Assembly: GCA_028551475.1 (NCBI GenBank)
Contig: CM052358.1
Span: 560,501 to 624,500, forward strand
Direction: 5' to 3'
DNA: 64,000 bases
DNA from: Casuarina equisetifolia
Lineage: Eukaryota > Streptophyta > Magnoliopsida > Fagales > Casuarinaceae
Below the pieces are notes generated by a model. That model ran no database searches and was not told the origin of the DNA. It saw only the letters and a list, made by a program, of their open reading frames with translations. Of this stretch, positions 43,766 through 56,100 are shown in pieces (position 1 is the stretch's first letter; each line of letters opens with the position of its first letter). The position numbers were made by a program, and so were the translations under genes.

Positions 43766-46233
43766 TTTTTTTTTGTCTCAAAATGTTGGAAATGAACACT
43801 AATGGGAAGGTTTAAATCTAAGGAAAACTAGGGTTTTGATTTGGAATTTTTGATGAAAATAAGGTGGTGCTTTCGTGTATATATATACGCAAGTTTGGAG
43901 GTCTAATATTTTGACGCAGCGCGTCTACCGAAGCTGTTTTCAACACACCCACTTTTTAGCCTGTAGTTTTAGTTTTCTACAGTCCCGTGGAGGCCGACAA
44001 AATCTCGAACGTTCAAAGACACTTTGACTTGGTGTTATAGTACCTTCCACTAATATGGTAATGCTTTGGTGAATGATCCACAATGGACTGGCATGCTTAC
44101 GCACTAAATCATACCCACAGCACACGGTCTTTGTTGCTATAAACCGTTGATATCTATAAACAACAACGGGAAAACTTCAGTACCCTACTATTTTCGTAGT
44201 GGGTTCCTTCGAAAATAGGCATTTAAGGCTTTTTTGTTCTGCATGTGAATTTGATGGAATTGTGAAATCAGTTGGCGTAGGATGGTTCAAAAGTCGAGCA
44301 AACAAAGACAACAACTAGGGAAGGTCACCGACCCACAAGAAAAGGGAGACTTGTGGAAAGAAATCTTGACTTCAAAAACAGGGATACCCACAGATTAGTT
44401 TAATTGCCTTTACTTCTAGGCCCTATTTCTCTTATGAATAAGATTCTGTTACTTCATCTAGTCATAAGTAAGTTAAAGGTTTGGTTTACAAAATAATCAG
44501 ACTTGCCAACGGCTATAGTCTAAAGGCCTTATGTTCTCCTCCATCGAGCGGCGCCAAGCCCATGGGCCCCGAAGCTGAGATTCACATTGAAAAACGTAGA
44601 TGAACCCGACCAATAATTAGTGGCTCCACGGGTGTTATTTAGAACTTACATATGAATTTCTCATAAAAGAAACAGAAATGTATGCTTACAGAAATAAAAA
44701 TCTTGTTACTAAGTATGTTCACGACTCTAATTCGGTTTTAGAAAACAAATGCAAATAAGTGCTTGGATTATGAATCACAGTTGCTCATTGCCAGTGTGAG
44801 CAAAGCAAAACTATTCCCAGAATGTGAATCACACATTCTCCGTAGCAAACTATAAGGAATACTATTCCAAGTTCTTATTCACGAAGTCTTTTGCCATTAA
44901 CTTGGATCTTTCATACCCTTATAAGCTTAAATTAGGAGATTGAGACTTAAAAAGGGTAGGGTAGAGGAGAAAGCATGCTAATCACTTTTGAAAGTAAAAT
45001 TACTTTTGAAAATGGGATGCCATTTTTGAAAGTTAATTTTATCTAAAAGTAAAAGTAGGAGATAAGGTGTGTTTTATAAAAAGTTAATTGTATCACCTCT
45101 CTGTATAGAGGTTCTTGGAGTTCAATAAGATTCAAGTCTTGGAGTACAATAAGATTCAAGGCAAAATAACTTTTTTCCAAAAGTTCAGATGAGACTATAA
45201 AAACAATAGTAATGAGGGCGATAGGAAGCAAATATCAAAGATTTGGAAATGCCATCGTTCTTAAGAAGAAACTCTGATTTTATACCTTCAATCATGGCCG
45301 CAGCGGAGCTTGTTGGAGAAATGAGCAGGATATCCTGTACTCCAGGAGAGTAAATAACCATACCTTCGATGCAATTGTCACATGCAAGTTGTCATTTTGC
45401 TCCGACTGTCGCACAGACTTTCGTGTCCAAGTGTTATGTTAGTCCACACCGTAGTGAAAGAGATGGGACGCCATAAACAACAATGCCATTCTAATCAGCG
45501 TCATCCGTGACGCTCTTCTATCATTGGAAGGCCTGGCTTGTCTGCACAGAAACTGTCCTGTGAATGTGAGGTCCACATTAAAGTACATCCATGCCACCAA
45601 GCAATAAGTAATGGCCCGCATCTAATAATTAGATTGGATGAGCGATGCCATCACTGTCAGTTCATCCACTCTACTTAATTCAATATATATTCTTTCTTTA
45701 AGTTAAAGACTCAGAGTACCAGGAATGAAGCAATTGACTCATACATATCTCGGCTTAAGAGTTTGTTTATGAATCTAATTTAGCATCAACATGTGATGGA
45801 AGTTCTTTGATTAACATAAGTAAATGACTGGAAACAAGTTACTTGACTTCTGATTCTATGCCAATTAATCTACTCCAAATGGGAAGGAACTCTTGTTCCA
45901 AATACTTCACTTCTAAATTGTTTACTATCAACTTGGATCTACATCTGATTCATGATAGGACAGACAAGCCTACAACTTGCACTACCACAGCTTCTCTTCA
46001 CTTCACTCCAAGAAACGAAGAAGCAAATGAACCTGGATTTGACAAAGCGGGTACTGTATCATAGATGAGATAAGATCAAATGAGAGACCACCACCCAACC
46101 ACCAACTGCAACGAAAGCTTCCTAATTAATGGCTTCATGTACTCTCTTTACTGGCCTATAAATAAAGAAAAGGGAGAAGGTTTTCTTTAACACTCTCAAA
46201 TATCTTTGTTCAATAGTTCTGTTTGCTAAGAAA
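43766..46233. other. Spacer between EF-hand gene and glycine-rich protein gene
   Basis: Promoter of the EF-hand gene (43766-44000), then AT-rich DNA. Short frames at 45439-45621 and 45843-46064 resemble nothing known. The last 200 bases are the GRP promoter, with TATAAATA at 46157-46164. Confidence 0.45.
46157..46164 (+). promoter_or_regulatory. TATA box of the GRP gene
   Basis: TATAAATA 70 bases before the ATG, leaving room for a ~40-base 5' UTR. Confidence 0.7.
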
Positions 46234-46959
46234 ATGGGTTCCAGAGCTTTTCTTTTGCTAGGTCTTTTAGTGGTCGTTGCTCTTCTCATCTCCTCCTCCG
46301 AGGTGGCAACCAGGGACCTGGCTGAGACTTATGGCCAGAAAAATGGTTCGCTGGGATACAAAACCTTTGCATCATGCCCTTTTTTTTTTTTTTTTATTAA
46401 ATGCACACCCAAACTTACATATTTGGATGTTAAACTTAAGATTTCTTGATCTGGGTCTACTAATTTATCACTAAATTAACAGATAATCGCTGAGAAACCT
46501 TGCATTTGTCACAAACTTTGTTCCTTAGTCACAAACCTTCTATGGCAGCATTATAAACACTGTTTCTTCAGTAATGCTTGTTCTTCATGATAGGTGTTTA
46601 CTATTGCCAAGGCCGCCTCAACGAGACACTTCTATATCATGTTAACATGTTTCATTGCACGTGCAGCGGAGGCCACCAAAGAGGCCAATGAAGTGGACAA
46701 CGCCAAATACGGTGGAGGATATCCTGGTGGCAGATATGGAGGATACCCTGGTGGCGGATATGGAGGATACCCTGGTGGCGGATATGGAGGGTACCCTGGT
46801 GGCGGAGGCGGCTATGGCAGTCGAGGTGGATATGGTGGCCGAGGCCGCTGCTACTATGGATGTTGTCGTAGGGATTACTACGGAAGGGGCTGCAGAAGGT
46901 GCTGCTCTTACACGGGTGAAGCTCCTGATGCGGTGACAGAAGACAAGCCTCAAAACTAA
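46234..46959 (+). CDS. Secreted glycine-rich protein with Cys-rich C-terminus
   Basis: Two exons, 46234-46345 and 46667-46959 (134 residues). The join AAT G/CG GAG gives [13 protein letters not shown]. The signal peptide [20 protein letters not shown] ends near [12 protein letters not shown] short charged segment leads to Gly-rich repeats: YGGYPGGG units at residues ~60-95, then [14 protein letters not shown]. The tail [19 protein letters not shown] has seven Cys, as in the class of plant GRPs with a Cys-rich end (nodulin/GRP-3 type). Such proteins are wall or apoplast components, and some bind receptor kinases; which applies here is not visible. The repeats are near-identical at DNA level (46727-46800), so repeat number may vary between alleles. 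Confidence 0.9.
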
Positions 46960-48469
46960 AGCAACATAATTATTTAAATTATGGTGCTCAAATCTATGGT
47001 TATCATATAAAACAATATAAATAAAATGTTCAAATAAAATCATGAGTGGACGTCTGCTATGTCTCCCCTCATGCTTTATAGTAATGAATGCTTTATGTCA
47101 AGGGATTACTTTTAAAGTACATATAATTCAGAGTGTTGCTTGTCATCTCGCATATCTCAATCAATTTTCTTTTTAATTAACAGTTTAGATCATCATCTAA
47201 TATGAAGTACTTACCCTCTAAACTATGACAATCAGAAGAAGTATTGTTTCACACTTAAAGTGGATTTCTAATGAACTTTTTTAATAATGTAGGAAAAACA
47301 TCTCTATACCCTTAAACAATATGGAGCTCAACAAAGAAAAAGAATAGTGAGAATCCCTCTGTTTTCATAGCAAGATATGGTTCTTTTTATGGAAGACTTT
47401 TTCCAAAAACTGCTTGCAGTCTCTGTGTTCATGCCACAGTTCCATTTAATCAAGTGATAAATGGGTAAAACATTTAGGTTGGGCTAATGTTTCTTCGGTC
47501 ATGCTTTGTTTCCAGAGCCTCGAACCACCAATGTAGTTAATGGGCACCTCAGAAAGGACCTCGAAGCTTCCTCTTTCGACCCAAAAAGAAATGGATTTTT
47601 AAGTGGGTTTCGCTGGGCCATACTCCACAGACGCCGGTGGAACAACGTATGGATTGTTAGGCTGCACTACCGCACGGCCGCGGGGTGAGTTGCAGAACTA
47701 ACAGGTTTGGTGTAGCTTATATAACTAATATGGTGCCGCAAGACATTATGATGGGGTTATGAGAAAAGCACTCTTGCTCCACAAACATCTTTAAGAATGT
47801 TTTCTTTAAGATCCAATTCCAAACAATTGGTATTATTTCTTTTGAGAGGCAGCCGTAACCCAATTCCTAACATGGTGACAATAAACGCTTACGTTGTACG
47901 AGATTAGGGGGAGCATTTATTAGATGGAGTAATGAAAACAAAAAAGAAGCTGCTACTTGAACGCCTGCAATAACCCCCATGTAGAGAACTGCATAGCTTG
48001 ACGGGTCTCTGCACACGCTGCCTATGCTAGGGCCTCAAAACCATATAGACTCTTCTACTTCTTCGAGCTTGAACTGTCCTACCCCTCCTCTTCTTTCCTT
48101 AGACAAGGCCCCGACCTTGCCCTGGCCTTCCCTTTTAAGGGAAAGTTACTTCGACGTCCTTGAATCCTATACAACGTATCTTTTACATTCTATCTTCTAT
48201 CAATTATTGGCAACACGGAGGTTCAAAGACTGAACCGCAATGAATAATTAAAGAAGCAAATGGAAAGAATTTGGCTACAAGACTTTGTAAATTATCTTTC
48301 TTGGCATGTGTTTCTTATATATGAAATAACAAAAGTCTGTTTGGATTTGGAGATGATGGATAGTATGTAAACTATTTATTCCTTCTTTCTTCGGCAATTG
48401 TTCAACGACAAGGAGCGTGAAACCACATCAACCCTCACGTTGTCTCTTCTTCATGCAAATAAGGAAATA

Positions 48470-48508
<39 letters not shown>

Positions 48509-51500
48509 TGCATATTTGTTTTATTCTTCTTCTTCCTCTAATGAAGTGTGAAGATTTTGTATACAGAACTCTCAAATATCTTATTGAAATTTTTTGTATA
48601 ATTGGCTTGTATCAATAATAAACAAGCTTCATCCATTTCAATATTTTCTCACCAAGTCATATACATACAAAATACCAAATTTTACACAAACGATTTTAAG
48701 ATAAGATAACTAATATATCAATCTTGTTGATTAAAAGAAGAAAAGTAATAGGATAAATAGTACTTTCCTTTAAAAATATTAGATTCTTTCATGTAAATTT
48801 TTTGTTAAATGATAATTGAAAGCTTTACAAACATAGATAGGTTTGTAATACCGAAGAGTGGCGGTATTATGAGTAAACCCTAAACTTCTATACTTCTAAT
48901 CATAGGAATAAACTTATATATTTGTATAAAAACAAATTATTATCGATAACACTTTTAAACGCTTGAAGTTAAATAACACTAAAGCCTACATGCAGACACT
49001 GCAGCTGGTAGAAGGGAGCTGGCCTAAAACAGATAGTCAACAGACCAACTCTCTTCGATAACCAACCTTCATGAATAACAGTCTTGGACTTTGCGCTTGC
49101 TGTACTCCTCTTGTACTCAAGACACTTGACTACCTAATTGGGTATGATTTTCTGCTCCGCACGTGGTTCCAACATCGAGAGTTGAACTGAGTTTGTCGTC
49201 TAGATATCTCTGTCGTGAAGGGTCTCTGCAATAAAATGAACTGTGCTGTATCTGCAGACGAAAGAGGATAGTTGGGGGCAACCCAGTACTTGACAGCTCG
49301 TTTATCAATGGGGTGCTTTTTGTTTGCTTGGATTCTGATGAAAACACAGTAGAGGAACCAGCATTTATCCACTAAAAATGAACGCCTACAGCGTCTTGTT
49401 CTTTGGCCTAAAATGCACATTTCAACTTGAAATTGTAGAAATAATGGTTCCCAATTTTATATTTCAAATCTTCCTTACCTTTATCTGAAATGATATGCTC
49501 GTATCAATTTGACAGTCACCTAACTCATGAGGTCGACAGGTTGCAATCAAAAAGCATGTCACTGATGTTGTTAGGTATGTTAGAGCTTAGACGTGTTTCA
49601 AAACTGGCATGCTACGGATGTGGAAAGCGTAGGCGACTGCTGTTAAAAGCAAAACCCTGCCTTCTTCGTCAACGAAGAACAGAACCTTCTTGCTTTTTTT
49701 TTTTCTTTTCTTTTCTTTCCAGCACGAGAATGCCCTAGCTTAGAGGGAAGGACAAAAGGAGATTCTAGCCGTAAGCTCCAGTTTGATCAAGTGACGATTT
49801 CTGTACCTGTTTTTTACGATTTCGACGACATATTCTTGTGAAATATCAAGATCATTCGATCTTCGGTTCCATCTGTTTATTTTTGCAATGAAATTTTGGT
49901 TCTGTGTCTGATGATAAGATGCCTATTCTTGATTTTCTAAGTGCATAATGCAAAGTTCTTTTCAAGATAAGACAAGTTCATAAATAATTAGGAGGTTCCC
50001 TATTTTATTATCTATCTTTGAGTGATGGCTGTCCTTCAATCTCCGAGAAAATACATCTCTGAGGTATGAGGTATCGTCAAGGGATAGAATCTGATTCAGT
50101 ATGGGTATATTACTGATCAGGCAATGGTGCAATTTTTTTATCCACGCCACCTAAAGAAGGAACAGTTCTATCAATTTATAATACCTGCCAATACAGTGCT
50201 ATTATAAATTATTTCAATGGATTTCAACCTTTTGCTATAAACCAATTTTTAAGAAAGAAAAATATAAGCATGTGAAAGACTTGAATATATTTTATGATAA
50301 GAGTTGTTTAAGTTTATAAAATATATTATAAGTATTTTTCTCTTTAACGTATAATTCTTTGTTTAAACTCAGCCTTTTTTACCAAGTAAAAGAAAAAATC
50401 TATTTTTTGGGATTAGGTTGGCTCTCATATCATATAAAAAACCTCATTAAAAAAGAGTTTTTGGAACTTATAAAATATATTGCAAGTACTCTTTTTTTAA
50501 TGTAAAATTATTTGTCTAATAATAAAAATGTAAAAATGTACGATATCAAATTACTGATACTACAAGATAATCATTATTATTAATAAAAGTAGTTTAAATT
50601 ATAATTTATTGAATAACATGGCATCAACACTTTTCATCCATATCCTACCAAATCTCTCCATCCTCATACGAAATATCGAGGGAATAGATGCCCCATTTGG
50701 GGGCCTGTATTTTCATGAAAGCTGAAACACGGAGAATCGCATGCCATTACATCATCTACATTTTTTATTCTGGTGGATGAGCTTCGAAAGTTCTTACCTA
50801 AACTGTTCTTTGTTCTCTCTCACGTGTAGTCTGGCTCTGATATGTTTAATCTCTATCTCAGTGAAAGGATGCAGTCTCCAGAACAAACAGCTGAGTTCAA
50901 ATTCCAACGATCTGTCGTTGGCAGGCAGCTGCACTGTTGAGGAAAAGCCTAAACCTGAAGCATGCTTTCCTTTACAAAATGCTCCATCTCTTGCCACCCA
51001 CCACTAAACATCTCACTACATATGTTTAATAATCTTGGAAAAGTTTAATCTTTTCCTCCAAAATCTACTTGCAAGAAAGAAGAACATAGTTATTCGTCAT
51101 TTCTATTTATTATACGCATACCCGCTCAGCACTTAGTGTGATTAAGTGATTTTAAGCAATCCTATAATTCTAAAATAGGAAAAAAAAAATACTTTCTATG
51201 ATAGTTTGGTCCACAAACAAAAGCATAATTTGCTTGAAGTTAGACTTTAATACTATGTTAGATAATATGAAATGCATCATATTTTAATACCTTCTTTTAT
51301 CTGTACTGACAAACAACCTGGTGTATAGATACGTATAAAGAGAAGCAAAGTGCTTGACACATGGAGAATCCGATGAGGTATACAATGCAAGCCCCATTTC
51401 GATACCTTTTTATGTGGAAATAATCATCACTGCCTCAAAGAGTGGAGAAAAGGGGAACGAAAGGAATTAAAAGGGGAAGAAAAAAGTTTAGGGTAGGCAC

Positions 51501-52311
51501 AGGAAAACAAAGAGCGGTGTATTAAAAACTCTATCTCTTTGTGGAAGCAAAGAAAAGCCACTTTTCCACGAGAGATTGCAGGATAGTGAAAGTAAAGTAC
51601 ACTTTGAAAATAATTCTCGTATAATTCTGTCATGATTGGTGTTATTATCCATCCACTACCAGACGTGGTTGCTTACCAAAAAGGCATATCGTTTTGTGGC
51701 CCTTTAGATATTTTATTATTCCAACAAGAAACCAACCGGTTTTACAGTAATCTGTACTTTATCTTTCTTTTTAGTGCCTGTCTTTACTTTTTTTTTTTCC
51801 GACAATTTTGGTGGGACTATTTCAAAGAAGGGAAATATTCGATCAATTATTAGTTCAGTATTAAAAAGGTAATAATTCTCTCATTCAATAATTGTCAAAA
51901 AGTTATTAACTTATTATCATATCTTTTGTGTTTGTGGAGTATTTCTAGCATTAGATTTTTAGGCAATTTCTCTTGGGACAAGAGTTGTATTTGACTAATT
52001 TTTTATCCTTGGATTAAAAAGTAAAACTTTTGTCTAAACAAAGCTTTAATTTTTTGTCAATTTTCATGATTCTTTGGACTACTCTTGAACCAAATCGAGG
52101 AGATTAACTGGCCTCCACATGCACGCATTTTAACGAAGGTAAATAGTAAAACTATTATACTAGTTAAACTTTATACTCTCCTAGCTGGAAACTACTACAC
52201 CGAGGAGAAACAGAGGTCATAAATTAACCCTGTACATAGGCATTTAGAACAGAGCTCTTTTTTTCTTTTCTTTTTTTATTTATCGAGATTTTGGATTTTG
52301 GATTTTGTCGG
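46960..52311. other. 5.3-kb spacer without recognised genes
   Basis: Mostly AT-rich. A (TC)n microsatellite lies at about 48471-48504. Less AT-rich islands occur at 47506-47690, 48000-48240 and 49000-49740; their open frames (for example 48024-48233, 49130-49420) match no family I recognise. A minus-strand 3' UTR of the DUF4408 gene probably occupies 52150-52311. Confidence 0.5.
48471..48504. repeat. (TC)n microsatellite
   Basis: Uninterrupted CT/TC dinucleotide run of about 34 bases in gene-free DNA. Confidence 0.95.
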
Positions 52312-53118
52312 CTAGTTGATGACCGAGACTGAGCTCTGGTTCTGTAGAACGATTGGAAGAGACTCTTGGCGGCGAAATTTCCACTGCTTCGCAATGAAGG
52401 CCTCAATGGTGCGCTGAAACTCCTCGTTGCTGAGCTTGTCCTCTGGAGTTAGAGTCTCTGGTAGATTCTCGTCGGAGTTGGTACCTTTACGGCATATGTC
52501 GGTCTCCGATCGCCGCAGTTTTTGCCCGGGCTCCTCCCAACTCTCTCGCTTGAACTTTTCAGACTTTGTCCTCCGGTACGCCGTCGGATGTTCCAGATCC
52601 GAATCCGAGTCGGAGAACACGTTAGCGTCGTCCTCAGGAGCGGCCGCGACCATCTCAGAGATCATCTGCTTGTCGTGGTACACAATCGCCTCCGGGTCGG
52701 GGACGAGAGGGTCGGTTTCGGACTGCGACTTCGTGTCGTCGTCGTCGTCGCCGCCGCCGCTGTTTTTAACGTATTCCTCGTAGAGTTCGGTCTCGGCTGT
52801 CTGACTGGCCGGGTTTTGGCCGGAGAGTCGGCCTGACTTGGCGAGGAGAGTGACGATGATCACGTTACAGAGCAGAAAAACAAAGAGAGGACTCGCCACT
52901 ACGTTGTAAAGCTGCCGGAAGTACTCCCCGGAGATTCTGACTGCGAATGGGACCCGAGCGAAGGCCCAAGGGACGAGAACCAACGCCAAACACAGCTCCA
53001 CGTAGCGAAACAGCTTCGCGATGTGAAGCATTGGGCTCGTCCCCTCCCCTTGTTTCTTGTACTGGTACGCTTCACACTCTTTCTCAGGTTTCAATCTGTC
53101 AAAATCGAAAAAACCCAT
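52312..53118 (-). CDS. DUF4408/DUF761 membrane protein
   Basis: Single-exon, 268 residues from MGFFDFDRLKPEKE at 53118; an in-frame Met 19 codons upstream lacks family support. Residues ~35-100 hold two hydrophobic segments (YVELCLALVLVPWAFARV and VVASPLFVFLLCNVIIVTLL) forming the DUF4408 region. An acidic, Ser-rich middle contains GGDDDDD (from a GTC run at 52735-52752) and SDSDSDLEH. The end LSNEEFQRTIEAFIAKQWKFRRQES is the DUF761 motif of cotton-fibre-expressed-type proteins. TATAAAAG on the minus strand lies at 53422-53415. Proteins of this group are small, plant-specific and stress- or growth-linked, without a defined activity. Confidence 0.87.
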   Translation of the reverse strand: MGFFDFDRLKPEKECEAYQYKKQGEGTSPMLHIAKLFRYVELCLALVLVPWAFARVPFAVRISGEYFRQLYNVVASPLFVFLLCNVIIVTLLAKSGRLSGQNPASQTAETELYEEYVKNSGGGDDDDDTKSQSETDPLVPDPEAIVYHDKQMISEMVAAAPEDDANVFSDSDSDLEHPTAYRRTKSEKFKRESWEEPGQKLRRSETDICRKGTNSDENLPETLTPEDKLSNEEFQRTIEAFIAKQWKFRRQESLPIVLQNQSSVSVIN

Positions 53119-56100
53119 CAAACTCACGCGCAAGCACAACACACTGCAGCTGCTTGATGGAAGAACCCGAAACAATTTTATCGCATTGGTTGCTTGTTGG
53201 GAAAGTGTTTTCCAGGAAAGCTAACGAAAAAGAGAATCCAATCGGGAAGGATAGGGTAACGCAATAGTGAAAATTTCTTGCACTATACAGAGTACGAGCT
53301 GTACAGTGCGAACGATGAGGAACGAGGCCGGAATCTGGCTTTTCCCCTTTCTCGACTCGATCAGGATGACTCACACCTCAAGAACTGAACTCTCATAGTG
53401 GCCAAATCCTTTGCCTTTTATAGACTCTTTCAGGTCCCATCAAAACCCGGTCCCATACACCATCATCATTAAAATATGAGACTTAAATGAAATACCGTGA
53501 GCAAAAAGGATCACTCAAATTTTTTTAGTTAACTTTTAAATTATTTAAAGTGTAAAGAAAAATCGATTCTTAGGTTAATTTTTAAAATGGGTTATTAACT
53601 TTTTTAATAATTAGTAAAAAAATGAAAAGGCTATATAATAATCATTTTCGCAAATCTAAAAAATTTGCGAGTTCGTACGAAATTTTGTTTGAATTTCTAT
53701 TGGTGTGTGTTTTTTTCGTTTGTTGTGTCCGGTTTGCTTTGTGCCGTGGAATTTGGTGGTGGTGGGGGTTCCTGTTGCTCGAGAAGGTTGCCGGAGTGAT
53801 TGGCATCTGCGCCAGGGCTCTGTGATGCGATAGGACGTGGGATTTCACGTGGCCCTTGGCATCAGAATAATCCTCGTGCGTTCTGGTCCGTTGGCTCGGA
53901 CAGATTGCCTCATTTGCTGGGGTGAAACGCTCGTCTTACTCTGGTATGCACTTTTTTTTCCCCTTGTGCTTGTTGAACTGGAAATGGGTAGTAGTTGGGT
54001 GGAGATAGCGACGGTGGGTAGAAGGGTTGGTTCTTCCCATTAATGTTGATTGAAATCCTTGCCGATGAGGTAACTTCCTTCACTAACAAAATGGCCTCCG
54101 TGCCTTCCAACTATGACCAAGACCAAATGGTTCAAATGCAGATCTTTCATCTGTCAGTTTCAATAACTACTTGATCTTGGTTGGCCAATTTCACGTCAAT
54201 TTAACAATGTATTAAGAGTAATACATGGATCCCCACATATAAGGTCCAATCACACCAATTGACTTATCGAGTCACAGTAGTTCGAATATGAAACCACAGT
54301 TTTCGTGCACATTTCAGCTTCCTTCCTTGATATTAGGACCAGACGGTGGTCTTAAAATAAGGAGAAAGGAACTATGACAAGGGCTCCTTTCGTTTTCAGA
54401 AAATGAAAGGGAACGAACCTCTAATCATGTAATATGTTATTAAGTTTTGATGTTTTCATATGCTTTTGATAGTGACATTCTTGAATCATGTAAAAAAAAA
54501 AAAACACTTTCAAAGAAGAGATACTTTATCTTTAGAATAAGTTACAAGTAATACAATACTTGTCAGTAAGCATGTGATTCAGTTGTCACACTTTTGTTTT
54601 CCTTGCCTGAAAAAAAGAAGCACAACGTTTAACATAACTGAGCAAACAGTGCACTAATGTATTTAGTCATATTTCCCCTGCCACTTCTAGCTGGGCAGGG
54701 GAAAACAGGTTAAAGAGTTTACTTTTCGGTCGAAAATAGCCGTTGGTCAGAGTATCACGAGCCCCTGGAGCTTCAGAGCATGGCGAGATTTTGAGGACCT
54801 GAAAACAGTCCTGCAGGGGGCTGAGCAATGTGGAAAGGGGATATCCTTTTTCAATTTACGTGAAAGGACTACCAGAGCACTGCCGCCAGAGGGCGGTGCA
54901 GTAGTTGAGAGACACGATTGTTTACCGTCGAATTTACTCACCAAAATTAAATTCATTTCATGATGTGAAGGGACAAGGATCGTACCCCTGGGTCAAAGCC
55001 TTGACAGAGACCGAGTAACATTTTTGGGTATTTAAAAACATGTGGTAGACCAGCTGAATGAATTAGGTACGTTTCAAGTCTCATGCCATGACATCAAAAA
55101 GCCTTGAAGCCCGGAGAAGGTCATACAGATCCATCGCATTGTACAATTATTGTATGGTTTTTGTGTTCGAGGAACTGCTATGATGTAGGGAGCTAGAGAG
55201 CGGCAAATGTTAGATCGGGGCCGGCCATCGTTGATGGTCAAAGACAGAGAGGTTCCAGGAGTTGGTCACTGAATTTTTCACTTATCTTTCGTGTCTCAGT
55301 CCCCGTCAAAACCCTCACTCCTAATAATGAAGCTCCTTTGTGTTGAATGAATGACTGACTGACAGTGAAGGATAGAGCATGAGAAAATAGTGAAGTTGCA
55401 AAGGGACTCTTAGGGAAGCTGCTGCATCCCATGGATAGCTCCCGTGAGCCCTCCAGTTTTTCCAGATTGGGTTTTTCTTTAAGAGCGAAGCTCTCTAGAT
55501 TGAGTTGACAGTTTGATGGTGGTCTCTGCATTGTGTTTCTTCCAAGTTCCGACACATGCTTTTGCACTAAAAGTACTTACTCACCCATCTCGGTAAATCT
55601 CGTTTAGAGTGAGGGTTCGTTGGCTTATTTGAGGATAACATCGCGAACAGCTTTCATTTCTTTCTGCGCACTGATTGGTTTTGGTTAACAAGGAAACGCC
55701 TTTTAATTAATGACATTTTTTATGCTAAATTCCTCCTTGAGCTGTGACAATGCAGGATGGATTAATATAAGCTGAACCCATTAACCCCCCATCTGATAGA
55801 TTGAATCGCAGGGGGCCTCGTTTCGTCCACAGGCTGTATGGACCACCCCCTCGTAGAACAAACATGTTTTCTGCCCAGAACTTAAGCATAAAGCCTCATT
55901 TTCATCTTCAATGGTGCTAATGATGAGAATGAGGGTTGGACAATTCGACTCTGAAATGATTCTTCATCGATCTAGATGCGAGATGAGATTAAGCCCAAAT
56001 CTTTTAGGAGTGGCGTGATTGTTTGTCTCTGCACTTTGGGAATAGCGCAGGTTTTCTTACATAAAAAGGGCCGATTTCTGTCCTTGACAAGAGTGAAACT

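Noticed and set aside
48024..48233. Less AT-rich + frame with PTPPLLSLDKAP, considered as an organelle-derived insert
   Set aside because: No gene I can name. A search against mitochondrial and plastid genomes would be needed, and nothing by eye supports it.
55238..55567. 109-codon minus-strand frame in the gene-poor region
   Set aside because: No recognisable domain, signal peptide or conserved neighbour; frames of this length occur by chance.
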